Source: Neckera pumila
Lineage: Eukaryota; Streptophyta; Bryopsida; Hypnales; Neckeraceae
Reading direction: 5' to 3'
DNA length: 64,000 bases
Assembly (NCBI GenBank): GCA_963969595.1
Contig: OZ018413.1
Location: 17,039,711-17,103,710, forward strand
Below, piece after piece: positions 12,440 to 24,169 of the stretch. Position 1 is the stretch's first letter. Every line of letters begins with the position of its first letter. Made by a program: the position numbers and the translations under genes. The notes below the pieces were generated by a model. It saw only the letters and a program-made list of their open reading frames with translations. It ran no database searches and was not told the DNA's origin.

Positions 12440-12870
12440 TGCCTTGTTCTCCTTGATTTTTGACTTCTCACTCAAATGACGATGCAATGGTGATGCAGTG
12501 CAAAAATACTTGACAAGATTACTGGCAAAAAAACAAGCACCGCCAAGCTAGAAGACGGAATCACCAGGAATCGACGCTCTTCTTGAAGGGCAGTTCGTAA
12601 GCATGAGCCTCCTTCCCGATGGCACTGTTCGGGCTGCTCAGTGAAGCTGACCCGGGCCGGAGTTTCTCTGCGACCACGTCGCCTGCCCTGCCCTGCCCGT
12701 CCCTTGCAGGCTCGGACTGAGGAAGAGTCAGACCTTGCCACGTGCCCCCCCCCCGCCCCTCCAACTGCCGGTCTCCTTTCTAGTTGAAGAGTCCAGGGCT
12801 CCAGGGACTCCAGCGTCTACATCTTCGGCTCCTGAAACTGTCTAATTCCCGACCCTCTCCCCCTTCAAAG
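12440..12870. repeat. Dispersed repeat shared with 63545-63910
   Basis: Both copies show, in the same order, CTTGATTT(T)TGACTT, ACAAGCAC, a tract with CTGCCCTGCCCGT, GCCACGTG, CCAACTGCCGG and TCCAGGGACTCCAG. Similarity is patchy but collinear. No protein domain is seen in either copy. Confidence 0.5.
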
Positions 12871-13145
12871 TTGCCCGTGCATTTGAAATTACAACTTCTC
12901 CTGCAATTCCAAATGTACTGGCAACCTCCCAGAAGTTATCGCTCACCACACACACAAAGGATAACAAATTACAGACAAGGCAAACAAATGTATATTTACA
13001 AATATATTCACTGATACGATCCCCTCCCACAGAGGTAAACAGTATAGAAAGGGCTGAAGTAGTATATTTACAACTATAGTCAATAGTAGCACCAAAGAAG
13101 AAGTTGAAAAGCTAAAAAAACCAATATATAGACCCATACTCACTA

Positions 13146-16100
13146 TCACCTGTGATTTTCCCAATAGCATGCCCCCCTGCAAATGTGTCCCTGGCAACCG
13201 GGACACATTTGATTAGTTTGCCTACCACATATAACACAATTCCCCCTTTTTGTCCCCATACTCTTGCTGCCATGCGCTGCTCCTACATATGGTGATATTG
13301 TTGAATACCCATGTGTTTGAGGAGCCCAACCAGCAATCATATCCTTCACCAACTGCAATTGGAAAGATAGATGAGTCAAAGGCTCTTCAAGGAATCTAAA
13401 ACTCAGGTCGTTGTGGACTATCCAAGCATTGCAAACAGTTGTATCTAACAAATAGAAGAACAATTGATGCCACCACTTGTGGCTTCTTGTTAGACAAGAA
13501 TAGACCCCCCTCAATTGATCGGCAGTGTCTACACTCCTCATGTTTCTTGTGTACTGCAAGTGCATTGGACCCGTATTCACTTTTTTCTTTTTCCTTCCTA
13601 TTCTACAATATACGTATTGTCTTGGTCTTGGTGGTGATATTGGTTCTGCATGTGTCGACAAAAGTATGACCGCATTTCTGTCCTTCTACATTGCACAACA
13701 TATGTTTCCTTTTTTGTGCATACGATAGTCTATCCACCCATACTGTTGCTTTTTTGTTATCTCTTTTGCAAACATTGCCCTGGGTACATATTTGCAGTTT
13801 TCTTTCAGAGTCCCCGTAGCCATGATTCCATCCTCCAACAAATCCAGAAACAAAGGAACAGAGGAGAAGAAACTATCCGTCGTGACAATGTGGCCCCCTT
13901 TCACCCAAATCCTTCAATAAATGCTTTACAACGTGCCGCCCTTGAAGCCCATCACCTTTCCCACCACCTACGGGGATATCTTCTATGAACAAGTCCTCTT
14001 CATGACCGACATTGCTCTTGTCACCCTCTTCATGTGCATTTCCTTCTTTTCCACAGTATACTTGGAAATTCCAAATATACTTTGATAAGGCATCTGCAGC
14101 TGCCCACACCTTAATGCTAAAGCGAATTGGTTTGTCTGGCATGTATTGCCGAATAGGGCAATATTTGCCTTTATACATGACCATTCCCTCATCCACGGTC
14201 ATTTTCTGGTTAGGTGACCACATTCCTTTGAATCTCGAACAAACCTCATCTAGCATCCAACGAACTTTATGCAACTTGTCATATGTTGGGCTTCTACGGT
14301 CCATGACATTTTCTTCCATACTCCCCACATGTAGACACCTAGTAATTCTTTCAAATCGGTCCCTTCTCATGATTTGGGATATAATGTTACAACGAAAAAA
14401 AGGCTCTTCCTGTGATCAATACAACTGCTTGTTTGGCACCTTCTTCATGCCCATGTACAAAGACCTAGCTATGTAAGCTCTGAACTCCAGAAGAGTTAGT
14501 GGTGTCCAAAGTAGTCCACCACGTGTTTCCCCAGCCTTATTAATAACTTCAGAAGCAAATGAATTTGTGTCTCTGACAATTCTCCGTTGCATTTTCTCTG
14601 GCCAAAACTTCTGAAATAAACCCATAATGCTTGGTAAATGTCCATAAGGGTGAGTGCACCCATGTATTGGACCACTGAAAGAAATTGGAGCATTCTTATA
14701 TGATGATATGTTTCGTTTCCAAGTCTCGGGTGCAAAACGGTTGATCAAGGGGTCCTCCATTTTACCCTTCCCTTTTCCGCATGCCGCTGTGGAGGACCCG
14801 GCAACATCGCCCAACCCTGGCTTCCTCGCTTTCCTTTTTTTTTCTGCTTCGACTTTGGAGGGCAGTACCATGAGTCTGACGCGCTACTGGATCCCTGACA
14901 TTCCTGAGGAGGGAAATTAGGGTTTTCATTTTCTCTACTGCTAGGCGATGACAAGGGGGGTTGGGCACCTCCAATTGGCAATGCAGGGCGTGACCCACTT
15001 CGGACCGCCGTCTGTCCTCGGCCAAGGGACCGTTGCAGTGGCCTTCCTCGCTTGCCGCGACCTCCAGCGTCACGTCCCGCAGCACTGTGTCCTTCTCCTC
15101 TAGTGCAAGCCGGAACTGGCAATGGCCGGGGCCTCCTTCTCCGCTCAAATTTGCCCTCGGATAATGTCGACTCCGATCCGTACTCAGTGTACTTCTTTTT
15201 TGGACTTCCTTCCGCTGTGTGCCCTAAACCCTTGCTCACTTCGTCCTCCGTGCTCTCAGAAGAGGACAAGTCACATTCTCCCTCTGCTTCGTCAATGCTG
15301 CTAGTGAAGTCATTGGAGGAATCGCTTGACAAATGCCATCGCAAGTGGGCAGTCAATGGATCAGCAGCATCCCTCCTATTGCCTATGTTGACATCAGTGC
15401 ACTCCTCGCCACTCTCGCCATGAGTATTGTCTTTTTGAGTCACGTTCGTCTGCCGTTGTGGTCTATGGACTGCCCCTTCGACTACATCTTCTTCTTCCCC
15501 GTCCGCATAACGTAGTCATACAAACTTCTTCAGTGTGTTGGGGTCTGTTTTTTCTTCAATGATGTGTGCTGAGGACCATAAGTCTAGGTCTTCCGGGGGA
15601 CAGGAAATTCCGTCACGTAGGAGGTTCCTCTGGACTCTAACCACCTCTGGAGTGCAGGGTATCGACTATAATGAAGTGCGGTGCATGAAAGAGGATGTAT
15701 GGGCGGAGTGTCTCACCTTTTTGGTTTTAGCGGCATCCCATGACTCTTCTCCTGCAGGACACGGTTCGCTCCCCTACCCACTGCCACAATCTGGCGCTAT
15801 TGATTCCGGTTCTCGTGGAGATGTTGTGCCCGTTGTTGGTCTCCGAGCGCGGTCCTGGTCTTCTGCGTTGGATGTTGCCGTAGTCTCGATGTTGACAAGT
15901 GTGGACTTCTCCGCTGAAGCTAGTGCTTGCAGCATGTACTGCACGGAGTTTTTCAGAGAGAGCGCCCCCTTTGTCTGTTGGTGAGGATCTCTTGTCTTTT
16001 GCTGTGAAGCTTAAAACAAGTGTTGCTGTGTGATGTCCAAAAGCGGTTGTCTCATTTCTTCCGAATTTGTTGGCATGGTGCGCGGTGATGTCCGAAAGAG

Positions 16101-16707
16101 GTCTGTCTGAATCTCTTCTCTTGTCTGGTGTGTGCAGGAGGAGAGAGCCGTGGTCTGCTGTTCTTGTCGGATGATCTCTGCAGCAGATTCTGCGGGGACG
16201 GATGGAGGTCGCTGTGGTGGGCATTGTGGTTGAACCACTGCAGGGGTTAAGCGAGCCGAATCTCCTGCTAACAGAAATGCCTGCTGGACTTGACGATGAG
16301 TGCGGGCTTGAGCCTTCAGCTTCATATTCAATTCTGTGCTCAACCTTTGGAAATGGAAAAATTCCTTCTCTCAAAGCATGGTACACCTCTACTGAAAACC
16401 CTCTCAAATGACCTTCGGGCCTCTTGTCAGACCACCCTAATAGTTTTGAAGTCCACCAACACCACAATGAACGCAATCGGTGGGGGGATCTATCAATTGC
16501 TTCACTGCTGTCTCTCTTCAGTTTTGGTAGTTGCATCAAGTAGTTCTCATCTAGCATTCCTAGAATGTATTCAATCTGCCATTTTCTAGCTTTGTGCTTG
16601 GTGACTAGGTGTGTGGCTATGACCCCTGCATCAGTGGTACACCAGGCAGGATAGGGAGGAGGAAAAGGAAGGCTATCATACTCTCTCTTTCGTCTCTGTT
16701 TCAGCAT
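13146..16707 (-). pseudogene. Decayed piggyBac (DDE_Tnp_1_7) transposase with a very long N-terminal region
   Basis: piggyBac transposases cut and paste DNA at TTAA using three aspartates. All three motif regions are visible: VDEGMVMYKGKYCPIRQYM (about 14200), HIVTTDSFFSS (about 13890) and MRSVDTADQLRGVYS (about 13530). A Cys-rich C-terminus follows (CVICGRQTNQMCPGCQ). The catalytic part starts near LINRFAPETWK. Upstream lies an acidic, Ser-rich region, then residues that stay in one frame from about 16343 to 14840 across stops, so the gene seems to have encoded roughly 1,190 residues, about twice the usual size. Breaks: frameshifts near 16345, 14840 (poly-T run) and 13895; stops at 16011, 15774, 15666, 15516, 14416 and 13686. 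The start at 16707 is the first Met of the upstream frame. The N-terminal half could instead be a separate second gene. Confidence 0.8.
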
Positions 16708-17427
16708 TGTTAGTGTAGGTGTTGTTTTTTTGCAGGGAACGGGTTTGATAATAGAGCTGTCGCTTCCTCTCTTCTCTCTATGCAGTGCAGATGATTCAAG
16801 CTTCTTCTCTTTTGTCTTTATAATGCAAAAGGTTCTGATTGTTTGAAGGGAGGGTTTGATTCACTAGTCTTGCGAACTTGCTGTTTTTAGCGGTTGCGGT
16901 TGTTTCAAGCGAGAGTTTATTTCAGTAGTCTTGCATACTTGCTTTCTTTGCCTATTTTTGTCACTTTCTCATTCAATGCAGCTGAAGCGCCCACTTAAGG
17001 AGTTATGAGGTCTAGTTTGTTTTTGTGTTTCATGACTACGCCGTTTCATGAGGAACAGTGTCCAACTGCCAAGGCAGCCAACTGCATCCTTTCTCACCAC
17101 CAAGAACTGCCCGTATGCTTGAGCTGGCAGTATTTTTTTTTTTTAGCAAAGTTCATCACGGATTCAACCCTCGGGCAACTTCCTTTCTGTTGACAGATTT
17201 TTTTGGTCCACCAGCACAGTGCTTCTTGGCAACTTGCATGACCGAAAGTGACAACCCTGCCATACCATTTTTATGGCTTGATTCAATTTTAGCTAAACAC
17301 AAACAGTTGGAAGACTGCGCACTCAATCCCCAGCTAATCACAAAGCGGCTACGAAGAAGATGCCGGAAGTTCTGGATGAAAAATTGATTTATTTTGTCGT
17401 CAAAGTCACTACATTGTCATCCAAACA

Positions 17428-17461
17428 TCAAAAATTGGCGTTCTCGGCGTTATAGGGTTAA
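17428..17461. repeat. piggyBac-like terminus with TTAA
   Basis: Reading inward on the minus strand, TTAA (17458-17461) is followed by CCCTATAACGCCGAG. CCCTA at the TTAA boundary is typical of piggyBac ends. It lies about 750 bases upstream of the first Met of the transposase relic and is the best candidate for that element's 5' end. No matching end was found on the other side (10.3-13.1 kb). Confidence 0.5.
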
Positions 17462-17558
17462 TAATTATTGCTGAGCTTCGCGTCAGCAGGATATGAATGC
17501 ATCTTCGTGTACTGAACAGCAAGTTATCAGGTTCCTAATTAGTAAAAACAATATGAGA

Positions 17559-17735
17559 CCTATTATGTGTTCTTTCACTTAGTTCTTTTGCTTCTTGTTC
17601 CTCCCTTTGCTTTTTCTCTTTTTTCTGTTTTTTATTTTGCTCTTATCTCTTCATTTGCCAACTCGGTCTGGCTATTGTTCGGTTTTTTTTAATGCAATGG
17701 TACTTTCCATTTGTTCAAAAAAACAAAACAAACCC
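17559..17735 (+). mobile_element. LINE 3'-tail fragment, 177 bp
   Basis: The fragment matches the tail of the LINE at 6717-7319 (CTCTTATCTCTTCATTTGCCA and AATGCAATGGTACTTTCCAT are shared) and ends in an A-rich tract. Flanks are AACAATATGAGA (17547-17558) and AACAATACGAGA (17736-17747), a 12-base target duplication with one mismatch. Only the untranslated tail was inserted. Confidence 0.8.
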
Positions 17736-17858
17736 AACAATACGAGAAAAAAAATGCAGTAACTTATTCCTTTACTTGCTTGCCACGAAAATTGAATACC
17801 CACTTTAGGAAGTGGTAGAGTACAGAGATGTGGCATAAGTGCACTTGGGGAGAAGATT

Positions 17859-18549
17859 GTACAGAGGGCTACCACAAAGATACGTGATGGCAGTTTTGGC
17901 CATTTAGTTTTCTTTATATAATGTGAAACGTAGTTACCATTTTCTAGTTTGCACAATCAACATTGATATCTTACGCGATCCCTGTCAAGTATACCGAATT
18001 TTCAGTTTCAAAAAACCAAAACTCCATTTTTGGTGAATTAAAATTTTTTTTTTCACGGTTTTACATGAAAATTCACAAAAAAACATTGGTGATGAAGTTT
18101 TTTAATTTGTTTGCAAAGGTATGTAGGAAACATCCTTGTGCACATCTTTCCTTCAACAAGCATCTCCAAAAAAGTTTCACAATTTCCTCCCAAGAGATTT
18201 TAGTGGGGGTATATCCAATGCCCAAATTTTTGAAAATAGATATCTCTTTATTGTAATTAGATTTGCGCAAGGATATTTCCTATATATTTATGCAAATGAA
18301 TTAAAATTATTCGTCACCAGTGTTTTCCTATGAATTTTTATGTAAAACTGTAAAAAAAATAAAAAAAATTCATCAAAAATGGAGTTTTGTTTTTTTGAAA
18401 CTGAAAATTTGGTATACTTGAAGGGGATTGCGTAAGATATCAATGTTGATTGTGCCAAACAAAAAAAGGTAACCATGTTTTGTGTTATGCAATGAAAATT
18501 GAATGGCCAAAACTGGCATCACGTATCTTTGTGGTAGCCCTCTATACAG
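17859..18549. repeat. Foldback element with long inverted arms
   Basis: The left arm begins TGTACAGAGGGCTACCACAA and the right arm ends TTGTGGTAGCCCTCTATACA. Complementarity runs inward for much of the element (for example AACTCCATTTTTGGTGAA against TTCATCAAAAATGGAGTT). The left arm is homologous to 3280-3834. No transposase is present. Confidence 0.7.
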
Positions 18550-19191
18550 TTGGCTACAACAATCTTACGAATTTTTGCAGCCTGTTGAAATTTGGTGAAC
18601 TTCGGGAGGCCTATGTATGCTAAAAAATGAATGGGATTTTGAATCGTAAATTGCATTGGAATCACACTCAAGTCTACTTTATTATCATTGCAAATACACA
18701 TATGTAATTGAAAATTATACAAAAAGTTTGATGTTTTCTATACACTATCTACCATCTAGTTTTGTCACCATTTGTGAAAATTACAACTAGTATTTAATGG
18801 TCCATATTAGAAATGAGCCTTCACAATTGCTTTAGAGATACTAGATCTCATGCCACTTGAGTTGCTTGTATAATTCCTTGCTTGTTCTTCTCCCCATTGC
18901 AAAAAATCTTTGACTACCTTCTAAAGGTTCTCTATGAAATGGTACACAGTGTATAAGGTCTTTATGAAATGGTACACAATGTATGAAAGACATCCAAATT
19001 GTTGAATGATTTTAGATTATTCACTTTTCACTTGTTATGAAGTTGAAGTGCACTTCATTGTGGTTCCAACGCAATTTGCGGTTTCAAAATTGAATCATTT
19101 TTTTAAGCATGCTAGAGCTTCTTGAAGTTGATGAACTTTCTAGTGAAAATTGACTTGAAAAATTTGTAAGATTGCTATAGCCAACTGTACA
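18545..19191. repeat. Second foldback element abutting the previous one
   Basis: The left end TACAGTTGGCTACAACAATC pairs with the right end GATTGCTATAGCCAACTGTA, and pairing continues through CTTAC(G/A)AATTTT. It shares the bases TACA with the right end of the 17859 element, so one probably inserted into the terminus of the other, or both form one composite. Confidence 0.55.
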
Positions 19192-20735
19192 GTACAGTCC
19201 TCGCTGTTCCTAATTTGGAGAAAAAAGTAAGATAAATAAAAGTTGAGCAAATTGCCATCTCTTGGAACTTTCAGCTCAGACTTCTGTGAACCTTTGTTTT
19301 TTTGGTGATGATTCGTTGATTCGTGGAAACCGAGTATAGATTGCGAAATGTGGTGGGGTCAAATTTTGAATAAAATGGTTCACTTAATTCACACACAAGT
19401 ATCAAATCTTACTAATAGGAGCAGGGTTTTTTTTTTCGTTTACGAGTGGGTGCTGCTTTCTCTATGGAGTCTAAGAGTGGCGAAGCAGTGTGGCTTTCTC
19501 TATATTTTATGTGGCATTTGTGTCCTTTTGTACTGGCGACACATTATTCTTTTGCAGTATAGTATGTTGTGAGGGGGCTACTTTTGAAATTTGGGCGTCG
19601 GAGGAACCGGCGAACAAAAATCCAAGCTTAGTGGAGTTTGGGCTACTTGAAATTTTTTCTTGAATTCATTTAGGCTGCTAATTTTTAGTTTAGGCACCAT
19701 TCTGTAGAAATATTGGCCATGCAATGCGAACATCCAACACAAAAATGGCAATTTCATTGAAACGGTGGAGCAGACAACATTAGCGGAAAAAGAGTCTTAT
19801 AATCCTAACTACAAATTCAAAACAATGCACATAGTTGTTCTAGCTCTCTACCTAAGAACACAAGACCTGCAAAACAAACACAAGTACTCCGATGCTTGAT
19901 TTAGTACAATGCTAGGAAGATAGTCAAGAACAAAAGATTTCCCCAATGTAATCAAGTATGCAATGCAAGATAGTACTATAAGACACATCTCTACAATTCA
20001 ATTAAGCAATAACAACCTTTCACAAAGGTCGGAATTGTCAGTCACAAAGTTTGTTCAAACTATGCTCCTTGTCCTAAACCCACCTACAACCAACAAAGTG
20101 GCACACTCCAATGCCTAAGTTAGAAGAGGAATTCAATGAATACAAAATTTCAAACATTAAAAAAGACATTACATATACCTCATGATATCAAAATAACTAT
20201 GCCAACATATGACAACGATACTAGAAGCTAATGCCTACGGATTGGAAAAACAACAGCGAGGTGTAGGAATGGTTAGGATACTTCACCTAAGGCGTTGCAA
20301 TGAGAGGGTGGCATTACAATAAGCTCCATGTCTATGTCCTGCCCTGTCTACCTGCAAGAAGAAGCTCATGCCATCCTGCACTCCGATATCCACCTGCAGT
20401 CAGACAATGAGCATATACATACAAGACAAATAGGGAACAAGGCCCAAATGAAAGCCGTGTTTAGTAAGAGGAGTACACCTGAGGTGCAAGAAAAAACATG
20501 AGGTGCGATAGGAAGTCTATCACTTGCCTTCTGAATCGCATAAACTAAGAAAAAACACCTCAACAAAGTACCCTCCACAACCGGTAGTACATCCTGCATC
20601 TACATAAGGTCACGCAGTGGTGGCATAACGCTGCCACTCAGTTGCCAGGAGCCACTGCTTGAAGCAATCGTCATAAGGGAAGTTTGTCAAATTATAGATA
20701 CTTTGACAATGCATCCCAACAACAACGCCAAGGTG
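19192..20735. other. Interval downstream of the hAT gene, no gene supported
   Basis: The interval likely holds the 3' untranslated region and 3' terminus of the hAT element, which reads toward lower coordinates. I cannot define the hAT terminal inverted repeat. Short open frames (for example near 20366-20599, minus) show no domain. Confidence 0.4.
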
Positions 20736-22064
20736 CTAGTCAAGTCGATTACGGAGTCTGTCCTTCAGGAATGTCAATGCAGAGAATGTGCGTTCGTCCT
20801 CTACACTGCCAAGTACATGTACCATCGCGATCTGAGCCAGCTTGATGTACTCTCCGAAATATTTTGCAAGAGACGTATTCACATCAAGGATCCTCCACAA
20901 CTTCGTCAAAGGATTGACGATTTGCTGTGCTAAAGCATGTAGTGGAGGCAGCTCCATTGTGGCGTGTGCATTGGCGAGCATGGCAATTTTAAAGAGAGGC
21001 TGCTCCAACTCTAGGGCAACCTTGTCAAGCATTGTAGGAACAAAACGCCTGCTCTCACCCTCCCCAACGCACTTGGGCTCTACATAAAAATTTTTTATGA
21101 TGTCCATGTGCTTTTGGAAGCTAATGTTGCAATCCCCTTGCAGCCAATATTGTGGATAGACAACACCAAGAGCATCCATCAAGCCGTAATCCGAGAATTT
21201 GCTGGCCATTTTGTCCATGAGTTTCTTTGCAGCCTCTATCTCCCAAGAACAAAGCAAGAAGTTAGTCAGGATGGCCAATCAAACAAATAATTCAATACAA
21301 GAAATTAAGTGACCAAGTGAAGTGAATTGAAGTGAATTGAACAAAGACATGGGCACTAACCTGTGCAATCACTTTGGACAGTGGTAGCAATGGTTGCATA
21401 GCCCTCCTGATTCACCATGGCGCCAGCATGCAAGGCATGATAGGTCTCTCCTCCCACTACAAACGTCAAAGTCTCGTAAGGTAGGTTCAAATTTGCCTCC
21501 CACTTCATGAGGATTTGTTTGTGAGAGCACTAGAGGACCTGGTTATACGCGTGGAATTCATCCTTTTGGAATGTGGTGTCAGCATTCAGATAAAACGCGA
21601 ACAGTTTGCTTTGGCATGTGCCCAGTGCCTCTACAAAATCACAGACAAAGGCGTCCCATTTCTGGGCCCACTGAATTAGAGTGTCAACCTCCTCCAACAT
21701 TGGCAACATGGACAACATTTCGAGGAGGACGTAGGGATCCAGCAGGAGAGTGAGATTTGCCTGCGGTGACACAAAGCAACAATTTTAGATTAAGGGTTAA
21801 AAAACTAAGCTGACCACTTCATTCATGTGGTCCACACTAACGACCAGGTCTATAAGTGCGGCTACTTCAATCTTACCTGCTGTACAACAATGAACCCCAA
21901 GAAAGCACCCATTGGCAAACAAACAAAGAGAAAAGAACTGCAAATTGAAGACATGCAATTCAACACAGTAATGCAATTGGAAAAAATATGGCATGGAGAC
22001 TCACCTGTGCCTTAGGACCCCACTTGCGGTCACTCTTATCTGCAAGCATCATCCCGATGACCCC
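20736..22064 (-). pseudogene. hAT transposase, C-terminal part (downstream of the 10 kb insertion)
   Basis: This is the continuation of the gene that begins at 33793. The first exon piece reads GMMLADKSDRKWGPKAQ and ends at a donor CAG|GTGAGT (intron 21761-22004, acceptor CACCGCAG). The next exon (21361-21760) starts ANLTLLLDPYVLLEML and holds one stop at 21530. A second intron follows at about 21232-21360 (donor CACAG|GTTAGT). The last exon contains the hAT dimerisation region, with LAQIAMVHVLGSVEDERTFS and LKDRLRNRLD before the stop at 20736. The glutamate region of the hAT triad is therefore present. Together with the N-terminal part this is one broken hAT gene. Confidence 0.85.
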
Positions 22065-22734
22065 CCGGGGAGATCACTATCGATTTTTTAGAAAACTACG
22101 TGAGTTAAAAGATAGGGTCCATTTAATTCAAAAGGGACAAATTTTATATAATATGTAGGGCTACTATAGGGTCCATGAAATTCTACATACTCTATTATAT
22201 ATAAATTAGGCTATATTAAAACATCTTATAGTAGAATTTTTTATTAATAAGTTAGCCTTGACTAATAGGGGTCTTTAAAAAACTTCATATTACAATGAGT
22301 TTCAATGTGAACAAATAATTACGTATATATAATAATATGAATGCAATCTATTAAATGTATGAGATTTTTTCTGAGAGATTTGTGGCTTCTGTCTAGCCTG
22401 TTTAAACCAGTCTCTTCATAAGTGCCTCAATAATGTGAGCATACACAAATCCATTGTTCCAAGAGAAAAACGTTGAGCTGTATGAAGCCACAATAAAAGC
22501 TGTATGACAATTTTAGTTGTCACATGTTAAGGACCCGGCCGTTGAGGAGTTATTTTAGGGTTCTATTATCTTGCGGCTAGGGTTACTGAGGACTTGTGGC
22601 CTTGTCGACTCGCACTCTTTTGCTGTATTTTGTTGCAATGGAGGCAGATAGGTTTTGCCGCATTTTTCATCATTGTATTCCAGTGCAAGGTCGATAGGGT
22701 TTTTGGCGGTTTTTTTAATTCTCTTTTGCGTTAA

Positions 22735-22938
22735 GAGTTCAAGGTTGCTTGGCAATTGCTTGGGGTTGGAGTTTTGTTTAGGCGTTAAGGTTTTGGTGTT
22801 TTGAGTTCAAGGTTGCTTGGCAATTGCTTGGGGTTGGAGTTCTGTTTAGGCATTAAGGTTTTGGTGTTTCGAGTTCAAGGTTGCTTGGCAATCGCTTGGG
22901 GTTGGAGTTCTATTTAGGCGTTAAGGTTTTGGTGAAAA
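22735..22938 (+). repeat. Tandem repeat, three copies of 68 bp
   Basis: Copies start at 22735, 22803 and 22871 with GAGTTCAAGGTTGCTTGGCA and are almost identical. The repeat lies near the left end of the 10 kb element, where subterminal repeats are common in transposons. Confidence 0.85.
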
Positions 22939-22981
22939 CGGGCTACTTCCGCAATTTGGCAACTCGATAGGCAAGGCTCGC

Positions 22982-23290
22982 TTGGCGACTCCCAAGATTC
23001 TGAAGGCCATTTGCCTGGAGGAGTTGTGCAAGGAGGAGGTGCGCAAGGCCGTGAAGGTGGAGGCGGAGAGCGTGGCGCGGATGCTGCAGGCCGCGGGCGC
23101 GCTGACAATTTGTCGAAAGAAGGGCGGGCAGGGCAAGGACGTGGTGGACATCATCTGGGCAAACACAAAGCAAGTGGGGCACCTCACCGTCACCTGGTTG
23201 GCACCGTCACCGTCACCTGGTCAAGCAGTACGTGGTGGAGATCAAGCTGCGCCTGAGATTATAGTTGCAGGTCGTCAGAAATATCCCAAT
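22982..23290 (+). other. GC-rich coding-like fragment, possibly captured host exon
   Basis: GC content rises sharply against the AT-rich surroundings. One frame reads ATPKILKAICLEELCKEEVRK and continues through AESVARMLQAAGALTICRKK. A short duplication (CACCGTCACCTGGT at about 23187 and 23207) follows. No start, domain or splice context is secure. I do not recognise the protein. It may be a transduplicated exon. Confidence 0.35.
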
Positions 23291-24169
23291 TTTGTATGTT
23301 GCAAGGTAAGAGCAAGACCCAGCCACCTGCAAAAAATCCAACGCAATATAGTACTTTGCATAGCTGGAGGGAAGCTCCAAAGTGCACAAAGTGCTCAAAA
23401 ATTGCGGACTCCGTCGAAGTCAACGATGCTTTGAACGCTATAATGTTTTGATCCTTACTGTCAACCCTGCTTAGCACACTTAGTACACTGTCAACCCTAA
23501 TGTCAACCCTATCTTAGCACACTTCTAGACCCACCCCTCTCGAAATTCCTACGGTCACCTTCTGTGGATGTTAGTATTGCATTTGGAGGAAGCTTTGATC
23601 CTTGCCTGTGTCTCGAGAAGCTGTATTTCGGCCATTTTCTACAGGGCGCTCAGGGGCTAAGTGTATGGTTTGGGGATTCTACGAAGAGAAATTTTTTGTA
23701 CGAAGTTAGTTTTCAGTGGACGTGTTAGGTTATTTTTGTGAGTCTCGGATTGTGGGCTTGATGTTGTTTGTATGTTTGTTCTTGCAGCATTAGCCCTTGT
23801 ATTTGGTTGTGTTTGCGAGCAACAACGAAGGACTGTTTGGAGCATCGACTTCCTCATACCAAGTCAACCTCTCCTCCAAGCATGTCCTGTGTCCCAGCAC
23901 CAGCCTCCCACTTTCTTTGTTCCTTCGCTGTCACTCCTTCACTTGTTTTTGCTATACAAGCCAGTTTTTTTGAACTATTGCAGTTGTGGATATCATTGTT
24001 GGTAGTGCAACAGTAAGTTAAATACATCATTTCTTGCCTTCTGAGAACTTGTTCTTGGCTTTTCTTTCTGGTACTTTAGGGTCTAGGTTGCCTCTCAGGT
24101 TTCTGTGCTGCTCATCTAGTTTTTAATTTTTGTTTGATTCTAATTATGTCAGTTTCTTGATTTTGCTAG

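Noticed and set aside
15052..15423. Plus-strand open frame opposite the piggyBac N-terminal region
   Set aside because: It is a shadow of the minus-strand acidic/Ser-rich coding region and shows no domain of its own.
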